From assembly GCA_035426385.1 (NCBI GenBank), contig DAOLZQ010000003.1:1-64000 (forward strand): a stretch of 64,000 nt of DNA, written 5' to 3'. This DNA comes from Parvibacillus sp035426385. GTDB taxonomy: Bacteria; Bacteroidota; Bacteroidia; Chitinophagales; Saprospiraceae. This document shows positions 7,933-14,699 of the stretch, in pieces (the first letter of the stretch is position 1; the number at the start of each line of letters is the position of its first letter). The notes under the pieces were generated by a model. That model saw only the letters and a list, made by a program, of their open reading frames with translations. It did not search any database and was not told the DNA's origin. The translations under genes were made by a program, and so were the position numbers.

Positions 7933-9132
7933 ATGATCAAGCAATCGAGAGATGCCTTCAATGCATCATTTACTCCTGAAAAGTATCTGAATTTACTGGA
8001 TGCCATGGTGATTGACAACAAGTATACTTGTAAGTTCAGGATTGCAGAAACACCCATATTTATACCTAAAGACTTAAAGTTGAAACTTGAGGCAGCCTGT
8101 GAATCGCTGGCTGACTTTATCTGCTCTGAAGAATTTGAAATACCTGCACAGAAAGCAATTGAAAAGCTTGGAATTAAGGTGCCCGGTGAGGAAGGTAAGC
8201 CCACATTTATCCAGATGGACTTTGGTATCAGTAGGGATGATGATGGAGAGTTACATCCTTATTTAGTTGAAATGCAAGGGTTTCCTTCTTTGTATTTGTT
8301 TCAGTTGATGCTTTCTGACGCTTATAAATCCACTTTCGAGCTTCAGAGTACACTGAGTAATTTTCCATCTGGAATGTCTAAGGCGGAGTATCTGGAAGAA
8401 TTACGAGAAATAATGATAGGTGAAGGTAATCCGGAAAATACAATTCTACTTGAAATAGATCCGGAGAAGCAAAATACAGCCATTGATTTCTATGCGACAC
8501 AAAAAGAGTTGGGCATCAAAGTGCTGGATCTCATTGATCTGAAGCTAGAAGGAAAAGATTTATATTATTGGGAAGGCAATAGGAAAATACCAGTATATAA
8601 AATATACAATCGAGTGATATTCGATGAACTTGACCAGCGAAAAGATCTAAATCCTGATTTTACTTTTGATAAGCCAATCAATGCAGAATGGATAGGCCAC
8701 CCCAATTGGTACTTCAAGATAAGCAAGTACACAATGCCTTACATAAGAAATAATCCCTTTGTGCCCTGGACTCGATTTTTATCTGAAATAGAAGAAATTC
8801 CTAAGGATCTCGAGAATTATGTTCTTAAACCCTTATTCTCTTTTTCAGGTACAGGAGTTATATTCTCTGTATCTAAATCAGATATAGACCATGTAAAAGA
8901 TCCTGAAAATTGGGTATTGCAGCGTAAGATTAAATATTCGCCGGTGATCCAAACCCCAAACCCGGATGAGCCGGTGAAGTGCGAAGTGCGGATGATGCAT
9001 GTTTGGAATAAAAATGATTCCAGACCGAAGATTGTAAATAATATAGTACGGTTGAGTAAGGGTGATATGATCGGAGTTAAATATAATAAAGATAAAGACT
9101 GGGTAGGCGCAAGCTGTGCTTTCTTTGAATAA
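7933..9132 (+). CDS. ATP-grasp-like protein, first gene of the ketosynthase operon
   Basis: 399 residues, no signal peptide. The fold guess is ATP-grasp. The C-terminal half has Y-V-L-K-P-L-F-S-F-S-G-T-G (lysine plus glycine-rich loop), W-V-L-Q-R-K-I (hinge-like), C-E-V-R-M-M and a final N-N-I-V-R-L-S-K. These are the order expected for glutathionylspermidine-synthase-like or circularly permuted ATP-grasp enzymes. An acidic stretch, Q-M-D-F-G-I-S-R-D-D-D-G-E, lies near residue 95. Such enzymes join a carboxylate to an amine through an acyl phosphate. The stop codon overlaps the ATG of the dehydratase gene by one base, so it is translationally coupled to the lipid or polyketide genes. That coupling suggests it modifies or loads their product. 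The exact family is not recognised, and the substrate is unknown. Confidence 0.6.
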   Translation: MIKQSRDAFNASFTPEKYLNLLDAMVIDNKYTCKFRIAETPIFIPKDLKLKLEAACESLADFICSEEFEIPAQKAIEKLGIKVPGEEGKPTFIQMDFGISRDDDGELHPYLVEMQGFPSLYLFQLMLSDAYKSTFELQSTLSNFPSGMSKAEYLEELREIMIGEGNPENTILLEIDPEKQNTAIDFYATQKELGIKVLDLIDLKLEGKDLYYWEGNRKIPVYKIYNRVIFDELDQRKDLNPDFTFDKPINAEWIGHPNWYFKISKYTMPYIRNNPFVPWTRFLSEIEEIPKDLENYVLKPLFSFSGTGVIFSVSKSDIDHVKDPENWVLQRKIKYSPVIQTPNPDEPVKCEVRMMHVWNKNDSRPKIVNNIVRLSKGDMIGVKYNKDKDWVGASCAFFE

Positions 9133-9560
9133 TGAATTTCCCTATAACTGAAATACAACACCTCATACCGCAGAAGGATCCCTTCGTGCTTGTCAGTTCT
9201 TGCATTTCACATGATGAGTCTGATACAGTGGCTACTTTTATCATACCTGCTAATCATGTATTGGTGGAGGATAACCGATTATCTCCCTATGGACTTATAG
9301 AGCATATGGCACAGTCGGCTGCTATTCGGTCAGGCCTTGCAGCACAGATGAAGAATGAACCACCTCCAATAGGCTTTATTGGAACCATTAATGATGCTAT
9401 TATTCACCATTTGCCACCTGTAGGTGCTGAAATTCATACCACTGTCCATCAGACTACAGCTCTACTAAACATTATTGTCATCGAAACTCAATGTTTTATG
9501 TCTGATACGTTAATAGCTCAAAGCAAAATGAAAATAGTTTTAATGGGTGACCAGATATGA
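9132..9560 (+). CDS. Hotdog-fold 3-hydroxyacyl-ACP dehydratase-like protein
   Basis: 142 residues, one hotdog domain. The N-terminus I-P-Q-K-D-P-F-V-L-V matches the P-H-R-x-P-F-L region of FabZ/FabA and the aryl-polyene dehydratases, but the catalytic His is not at the usual place. The helix has L-I-E-H-M-A-Q-S-A-A with E-H-M-A-Q like the FabZ acidic helix. H-H-L-P-P-V-G-A-E lies where other family members have the strand after the gate. It probably dehydrates or binds 3-hydroxyacyl chains on the operon's ACP. Its start overlaps the ATP-grasp stop by 1 base, and its stop overlaps the thioesterase start by 4 bases (ATGA). It could also be a non-catalytic hotdog subunit. Confidence 0.7.
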   Translation: MNFPITEIQHLIPQKDPFVLVSSCISHDESDTVATFIIPANHVLVEDNRLSPYGLIEHMAQSAAIRSGLAAQMKNEPPPIGFIGTINDAIIHHLPPVGAEIHTTVHQTTALLNIIVIETQCFMSDTLIAQSKMKIVLMGDQI

Positions 9561-9988
9561 CAGGAAATATCATACTTCTCCAGGTAGAGCAACAACTGAC
9601 CATACGCTTTAGTGAGGTGGATTCGATGGGTATCGTATGGCATGGTCATTACCTCCAATATCTGGAAGAAGCAAGGGAGGCATTCGGTCGGGCGTATAAG
9701 CTGGGATATCTTGACATGTATGCTCATGGCTTTCAGGTACCACTGATAGATTTGAATATCAAATACAAACAAAGCATTGTGTATGGTGATGTAATCAAGG
9801 TTGTGATTAAGTTTAAATATGCTGCGGCAGCAAAAATTCAATTTGATTACGAGATATACAAAGCTCAAGGAAATATATTGGTAGCTACTGCAAATACAAC
9901 TCAAGTATTCCTCAGTAGTACCGGGGAACTACAATTGATTAAGCCTGATTTTTATAAGGATTGGGAGAGGGAAAATGGAGTAGCCTGA
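9557..9988 (+). CDS. 4-hydroxybenzoyl-CoA thioesterase-like (YbgC type) hotdog protein
   Basis: 143 residues. The 4HBT signature is clear: F-S-E-V-D-S-M-G-I-V-W-H-G-H-Y-L-Q-Y near residues 15-32, with the catalytic Asp in V-D-S and the Y-L-E-E-A-R-E-A-F helix after it. It should hydrolyse an acyl-thioester, releasing a chain from CoA or ACP. In aryl-polyene and flexirubin loci such a thioesterase accompanies ketosynthases and a dehydratase, which is exactly its setting here. It is coupled to both neighbours by overlapping stop/start codons (ATGA upstream, TGATG downstream). Acyl chain preference cannot be inferred. Confidence 0.85.
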   Translation: MTGNIILLQVEQQLTIRFSEVDSMGIVWHGHYLQYLEEAREAFGRAYKLGYLDMYAHGFQVPLIDLNIKYKQSIVYGDVIKVVIKFKYAAAAKIQFDYEIYKAQGNILVATANTTQVFLSSTGELQLIKPDFYKDWERENGVA

Positions 9989-11112
9989 TGGAGGGTGTAT
10001 TTTGCCACCGTGGTTCTATCATCAACGGGTTTGCAGATGGTCTGCAACATCATTGGCAGAACTGTCTTGAAGGCAAATCAATGTTGTCTCCAGTTGTCTC
10101 TCCTGGTGAAGAGAATGGTTATACCCATAGTTTGACTGAGGGGAAATGGAATTCACTTAGAGAGAAATATGGGCCTGCTTACACCAAATGTGCACTGCTA
10201 TGTCTGGAAGCGCTTCTGGATACCGGCTTTAAGGCGGATGAGCATCCACCTTCGCTTATTATCATAGCGAGTACCAAGGGCGATATTGATTTATTGTCTG
10301 TGGAAAATGCTCAGAGTAGGGAAGCACCATTTCTGTTGTCAAATATTGGAAAGCAATTAAGAACATATTTCCAACGACAATTGGATATTATCACACTTTC
10401 AAATGCCTGTATAAGTGGGAATCAAGCCATTCTTTTAGGAGCCGATTATATCAAGACCGGTCGATATAAGCATGTCTATGCAGTGGGTGTGGACTTAATG
10501 AGTGATTTTACTTTCTATGGCTTTAAAAGCTTTAAGGCTATCAGTAGCACACCATGTAAGCCCTTCGATATACAGCGGACAGGTATCTCTCTTGGAGAAG
10601 GTGCGGCGTGTTTGCGGCTGGGAAGTGAACCTCAACCTTTCGAAGGATTACAGAGTATCGCTTTCACCACCGGAGCAGTGACAAATGATGCCAATCACAT
10701 CTCGGGTCCGTCCAGAGATGGTGAGGGTCTGGTGAGAGCCATCATTAAATGCTTGGAGCTGGCAGATTACACGCCCGAAGCAATATCACTGCACGGAACC
10801 GGTACTATCTTCAATGATGAAATGGAATCAATTGCAATGAGCAGGACTGGCCTTGATAAAGTCCCTGCCTTTGGATTAAAAGGAATATACGGACATACAT
10901 TGGGCGCAGCCGGTATCTTGGAGACAAATCTTTCACTAATGGCAATGTGTGCTGATGCAATACCGGGTACTGTAGGTTATGAAACCTCCGGAACGTCAAT
11001 ACCATTGAATTTGTCAGGTGAGAAATTTGATATTCATTATAATACATTGATGAAAACTACATCCGGCTTTGGAGGTGGGAATTGTGTGTTGTTTTTTAAG
11101 AAGATTGGATGA
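9988..11112 (+). CDS. Beta-ketoacyl-ACP synthase (first ketosynthase of the operon)
   Basis: 374 residues, FabF-like thiolase fold. The Cys-His-His triad is complete: C141 in L-S-N-A-C-I-S-G, H269 in L-H-G-T-G-T, and H303 in Y-G-H-T-L-G-A-A-G. It condenses an acyl chain with malonyl-ACP. It is shorter and more divergent than housekeeping FabF and has a simplified N-terminus, like the KS proteins of aryl-polyene loci. The ATG at 9988 is chosen because it overlaps the thioesterase TGA; a TTG at 9961 would lie inside that gene. The following gene is a Cys-less ketosynthase-like protein, making a KS plus partner pair that recurs once more downstream. Confidence 0.85.
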   Translation: MEGVFCHRGSIINGFADGLQHHWQNCLEGKSMLSPVVSPGEENGYTHSLTEGKWNSLREKYGPAYTKCALLCLEALLDTGFKADEHPPSLIIIASTKGDIDLLSVENAQSREAPFLLSNIGKQLRTYFQRQLDIITLSNACISGNQAILLGADYIKTGRYKHVYAVGVDLMSDFTFYGFKSFKAISSTPCKPFDIQRTGISLGEGAACLRLGSEPQPFEGLQSIAFTTGAVTNDANHISGPSRDGEGLVRAIIKCLELADYTPEAISLHGTGTIFNDEMESIAMSRTGLDKVPAFGLKGIYGHTLGAAGILETNLSLMAMCADAIPGTVGYETSGTSIPLNLSGEKFDIHYNTLMKTTSGFGGGNCVLFFKKIG

Positions 11113-11723
11113 ATAAGTGTTGCTACATACACCACTGGACCGAAATATCCCTTAGCTCGAAAGATAACAAAGACCTGGAAGATCAGCTCATAATAGCTTA
11201 TAAGAAAACTTCTATAAACTATCCTAAGTACTACAAAATGAATAGTTTATGTAAGTTAGCATGGTTGGCACTAAACAGATGCTTAGGTATAAATGATGAC
11301 TTAGATCATTACAAAGGAAGTGATGATATAGGTACCTTGTTTTGTAATAATTCTTCTTCATTGGTGTCCGATCTTCCACATGCTCAGGTGCTTAATCAAA
11401 AAGGAGGAGATGTTGCAAGCCCTTCTGTTTTTGTGTACACTCTCCCTAATATAGTCAATGGAGAAATGGCTATTTATATGAAGTGGCATGGTTACAATGA
11501 ATTCTTAATAATACACGAGCAGTCGTCGACACAATTCTATAATCATGTTCATTTGTTGTTTGACACTACGTCTATTGATCAATTGCTGATAGGTTATGTT
11601 GAGGTTGGTAATGGTACCGGATTGATTGAAGCCAGGATGTGTTTATTAGACCGGAACTCAGTAGATGGAACAATGTGGAGCGAGGAAGTGGCAAAAAGGT
11701 TAATTTTGAGTTCAAATAAATAG
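11109..11723 (+). CDS. Truncated ketosynthase-like protein without active-site Cys (first copy)
   Basis: 204 residues. It resembles the short Ketoacyl-synt_2 N-terminal family found in polyene loci: S-D-D-I-G-T-L-F-C-N-N, then A-S-P-S-V-F-V-Y-T-L-P-N-I-V near residues 112-125. At the position of the nucleophilic Cys it reads V-N-G-E-M-A, and no His of the triad follows, because the C-terminal thiolase half is missing. It cannot be a normal condensing enzyme. By analogy to chain-length factors it may pair with the ketosynthase encoded just upstream; that is inference. Start and stop codons overlap the upstream gene (ATGA). The assignment rests on weak similarity plus context. Confidence 0.55.
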   Translation: MNKCCYIHHWTEISLSSKDNKDLEDQLIIAYKKTSINYPKYYKMNSLCKLAWLALNRCLGINDDLDHYKGSDDIGTLFCNNSSSLVSDLPHAQVLNQKGGDVASPSVFVYTLPNIVNGEMAIYMKWHGYNEFLIIHEQSSTQFYNHVHLLFDTTSIDQLLIGYVEVGNGTGLIEARMCLLDRNSVDGTMWSEEVAKRLILSSNK

Positions 11724-11731
11724 AGTTACTC

Positions 11732-11989
11732 ATGGAGACAGATTTTGTTGAAGATTTCAAACAAAAACTAATAGAACGATTAAATATCAAGCATATCGAT
11801 CCCAAAGATATTGATATAGATGCCCCCATTTTTGGTGATGGGCTGGGTTTAGACTCAATAGATGCACTTGAGATAATTGTCATGCTTGATGATGAGTACA
11901 ACATCAAGTTTAATAATCCTGATGAGGCGAAGCATGTATTTACTTCTATTCGAAATATAGCTAATTACATAGAAACCCAACAAAAATGA
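11732..11989 (+). CDS. Acyl carrier protein
   Basis: 85 residues, acidic, with the phosphopantetheine site L-G-L-D-S-I-D-A-L-E and attachment Ser S42. It carries the growing acyl or polyketide chain for the ketosynthases on either side. The D-S-I-D form rather than D-S-L is frequent in ACPs of polyene and type II PKS loci. The gap of 8 bases before it is the only uncoupled junction among the eight genes 9132-14680. Its stop overlaps the next ketosynthase start (ATGA). A separate housekeeping ACP is expected elsewhere in the genome. Confidence 0.92.
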   Translation: METDFVEDFKQKLIERLNIKHIDPKDIDIDAPIFGDGLGLDSIDALEIIVMLDDEYNIKFNNPDEAKHVFTSIRNIANYIETQQK

Positions 11990-13179
11990 TTTCCCGAGAG
12001 GTTGTGATTACCGGCATGGGTATCAATTCTTGTCTTGGTATGAATGTGACTGAAAACCTATTTAGCCTCACCCACAGTCTGTGTGGAATAGGTGAAATGA
12101 CTATCCTTCCATCTCATCACAAGAATACGCTGCCTGTCGGTGAGATCAAATACGATAACCATGCACTTGGCATAATGACTAGGTTTGGCCCATCTACGCC
12201 GCGCAGTGTGTTATTGAGTGCGCTGTCAATAAGAGAAGCAGTATTGATGTCCGGGATTTCCACTGAGCAAGTCGAAGCGTTTATTTACGCAACTACTGTA
12301 GGCGGTATTGATCTATCTGAAATACAGATGGGCAGGTATTTCAAAGATGAAAAAGTGGATTATTCTGTTTTCTCTACTCATGACAATGGACGCTCAGCAG
12401 ATATTTTGACCTCGCACTTCGAAATATCTTGTCGGGGCATGACGATTTCAACGGCTTGTTCATCTGCGGCTAATGCAATATTACAAGCAGCAGAGCAAAT
12501 TCGTAGAGGGCTAAAAGAGATTGTAATTGCGGGCGGTGCGGATGCATTAAGTCTGTTTACACTGAATGGCTTCAATTCTCTTATGATCCTGGATAAATCA
12601 CTTTGTCAACCATTTGATAGAGATCGGCGAGGGCTGAATCTTGGTGAAGGAAGTGCCTTTTTAGTACTTGAATCTAAGGAAAGCGCACAAAAGCGAGGTG
12701 CTGAGATTCTGGGAATAGTTAGTGGATGGGCAAACACAAATGATGCACATCATCAGACTGCCAGTTCGGAGACAGGGGAAGGTGCTGCCATGGCAATGTC
12801 ACGAGCTATTCAAGTGGCAGAGTTACAACCTGAGGATATAGACCACATCAATGCACATGGTACCGGTACGGGCAACAATGACGCTTCTGAAGGAAGTGCT
12901 ATTCTATCCACATTTACTCATGTTCCTCCCTTTACTTCGACTAAATCGTATACCGGGCATACCTTGGCTGCTTCAGGTGCGCTGGAAGCAGTGTTTTCAG
13001 TGATATCTCTTCAGCAGCAAATGATGTTTCCTACTCTAAGATTTCATCATCCCATAAATGAGAACCTGGTTCCTGTAACTGAGCTAACCCCTGGCACGCT
13101 GAAACACATACTCTCCAACTCATTCGGTTTCGGTGGAAATTGCACCTCATTGATCTTTTCTAAATTTCAAAAAGCATGA
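11986..13179 (+). CDS. Beta-ketoacyl-ACP synthase, FabF/ApeO-like (second ketosynthase)
   Basis: 397 residues, a complete thiolase-fold KAS II. C158 is in I-S-T-A-C-S-S-A-A-N, H291 in N-A-H-G-T-G-T, and H325 in Y-T-G-H-T-L-A-A-S-G. The ending F-G-F-G-G-N-C-T is the usual KAS C-terminus. It is closer to canonical FabF than the first ketosynthase of the operon and resembles ApeO-type enzymes of aryl-polyene loci. It overlaps the ACP stop upstream and the next ketosynthase-like gene downstream by ATGA. It probably elongates chains on the ACP at 11732. Confidence 0.9.
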   Translation: MISREVVITGMGINSCLGMNVTENLFSLTHSLCGIGEMTILPSHHKNTLPVGEIKYDNHALGIMTRFGPSTPRSVLLSALSIREAVLMSGISTEQVEAFIYATTVGGIDLSEIQMGRYFKDEKVDYSVFSTHDNGRSADILTSHFEISCRGMTISTACSSAANAILQAAEQIRRGLKEIVIAGGADALSLFTLNGFNSLMILDKSLCQPFDRDRRGLNLGEGSAFLVLESKESAQKRGAEILGIVSGWANTNDAHHQTASSETGEGAAMAMSRAIQVAELQPEDIDHINAHGTGTGNNDASEGSAILSTFTHVPPFTSTKSYTGHTLAASGALEAVFSVISLQQQMMFPTLRFHHPINENLVPVTELTPGTLKHILSNSFGFGGNCTSLIFSKFQKA

Positions 13180-14039
13180 GCGTTTATGTTCATACTGCTC
13201 ATGTGATAGCCCCACATAGATTGACGATGAAGGGAGCATCCTCTGGTCTTGCCGAGCCTGATTATAGTCGCCATATCGATATCAGACAAATGCGCCGCAT
13301 GAGTAAACTAATCAAGATGGGAGTGTATAGTTCGATGTCAACGATTGAAGGCTATACCGGCGAACTGGATGGGATAATCGTAGCGACAGGTCTGGGAAGT
13401 ATCAGTGATACATATACCTTCATGAAGAATATGATAGATCGAGCTGAAAGTATGCTTGCCCCCACTGCTTTCATCCAGTCCACACACAATACCTTGGCGG
13501 GCACTTTGGGAATTTTATTGGCAAATCACAGCTATAATATTACCTGGTCTCAACGCTACTTATCGCTTCACTTTGCGCTACAAGATGCAATGTTACAGTT
13601 GGACACTACAGATCATCGGCAGATACTTCTGACCGCTGCAGATGAGGTGACAGATGAGGTAAGAAACATTATAGATCAGATGGAATGCCTACCGGAGGGA
13701 ATTGATTGGTCAGAAGGAGCAGTTTCTTTTTTGATATCAAATCAGCGTCGTTCAGATAGAGACTGGAAATTGATCCGACAAGAATTGATCCCAAATCATT
13801 TTGTTGCAGATACTATCGGTCCTGATTGGAGTGATGTTTTCAATTGTAATAATTTTCTAAAGCTTGAATCTCTATCCCCTGAGCATGACCTAACCATGGA
13901 TATAGGGCATTATTTCCTTACTGATGCAATAGGCCTCGGCCATTTACTCTCTTATCCTGATGTTGAAAAAAGAGACCGCTTTATTTCTCTGGGGGGCGAT
14001 GAGGAACATACCAGTTTGCTCGAATTTCAGAGGGTATGA
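13176..14039 (+). CDS. Ketosynthase-like protein without active-site Cys (second copy)
   Basis: 287 residues of the Ketoacyl-synt_2 / beta-ketoacyl synthase N-terminal domain type. A conserved D-I-R-Q-M-R-R-M-S-K stretch lies near residue 36. G-I-I-V-A-T-G-L-G-S follows, then F-I-Q-S-T-H-N-T-L-A-G-T-L-G where a true KS has its Cys. No nucleophilic Cys or triad His pair is seen. Similar proteins accompany ketosynthases in flexirubin and aryl-polyene clusters and are often annotated as 3-oxoacyl-ACP synthase. A chain-length-factor or scaffold role is inferred. It follows a complete KS, as the first Cys-less copy does, and overlaps the deacetylase gene by ATGA. Confidence 0.7.
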   Translation: MSVYVHTAHVIAPHRLTMKGASSGLAEPDYSRHIDIRQMRRMSKLIKMGVYSSMSTIEGYTGELDGIIVATGLGSISDTYTFMKNMIDRAESMLAPTAFIQSTHNTLAGTLGILLANHSYNITWSQRYLSLHFALQDAMLQLDTTDHRQILLTAADEVTDEVRNIIDQMECLPEGIDWSEGAVSFLISNQRRSDRDWKLIRQELIPNHFVADTIGPDWSDVFNCNNFLKLESLSPEHDLTMDIGHYFLTDAIGLGHLLSYPDVEKRDRFISLGGDEEHTSLLEFQRV

Positions 14040-14680
14040 TTTGGATTATTTTGATTTTAATATTCCTCTCAGTAGGCATCGTATTTTTATTTGCAATGAA
14101 ACTCAATTGGGCGATTTTTGTGCCCGTAAAATCAACTCAGCATAGCGAGAAAGTACTGCTAACTTTTGATGATGGACCACATCCGGTTTTCACTGCTATG
14201 ATACTGGACGAGCTTGAAAAGTACGGAGCAAAAGGTATATTTTTTATGATTGGCGATAGGGTAGCGCAATATCCGTCAGTTGCTAGGTTGGTCTTAGAGA
14301 GGGGCCATACACTTGGCAATCATTCCTATAGTCATTCCATTAAAAATACATTTGCGTCTGCCCGAAGATTTGAAGAAGAAATCATCAGAACTGATGAAGC
14401 GCTCATCCAAGCTACCGGTCAAGCATCAATTTATTTTAGGCCTCCATTTGGAGTTACTAATCCATCTATAGCTGCGGCTATTAAGAGAACTGGCAAGATG
14501 GTCATCGGCTGGTCACTAAGATCGTATGATACCATCCAATCCAATCCTTCAGATTTGGCAGATAAGATACTAACTAAAGCTCAGTCCGGTGATATTATTC
14601 TGCTGCATGACGACAGAAGTATTACTGCGGAGGCCATGCCGATGATACTAAAAGGACTAAAAGAAAAAGGCCTACTCTGA
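14036..14680 (+). CDS. Membrane-anchored polysaccharide deacetylase family protein (NodB domain)
   Basis: 214 residues. One N-terminal transmembrane helix (W-I-I-L-I-L-I-F-L-S) is followed by a NodB-homology domain. All five motifs are visible: T-F-D-D-G-P with D45/D46, G-N-H-S-Y-S-H with metal ligands H96 and H100, F-R-P-P-F-G with R135, a W in I-G-W-S, and I-I-L-L-H-D with H191. It removes acetyl (or formyl) groups from an amino sugar or other N-acyl group, probably at the membrane face. As last gene of the ketosynthase operon it may trim a sugar or amide on the operon's product; that is inference from linkage. A strong stem-loop follows immediately. Confidence 0.85.
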   Translation: MIWIILILIFLSVGIVFLFAMKLNWAIFVPVKSTQHSEKVLLTFDDGPHPVFTAMILDELEKYGAKGIFFMIGDRVAQYPSVARLVLERGHTLGNHSYSHSIKNTFASARRFEEEIIRTDEALIQATGQASIYFRPPFGVTNPSIAAAIKRTGKMVIGWSLRSYDTIQSNPSDLADKILTKAQSGDIILLHDDRSITAEAMPMILKGLKEKGLL

Positions 14681-14698
14681 GAGTAAGCCTTTTCTTTG
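14665..14698 (+). terminator. Terminator between convergent deacetylase and M36 protease genes
   Basis: AAAAGGCCTACTC (14665-14677) pairs with GAGTAAGCCTTTT (14681-14693) with one mismatch and a 3-base loop. A-rich and T-rich flanks let it work in both directions. The stem includes the deacetylase stop codon. Confidence 0.75.
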
Positions 14699-14699
14699 A

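Noticed and set aside
9961..9987. TTG start for the first ketosynthase
   Set aside because: It would lie inside the thioesterase gene; the ATG at 9988 overlaps the stop in the same style as the other junctions.
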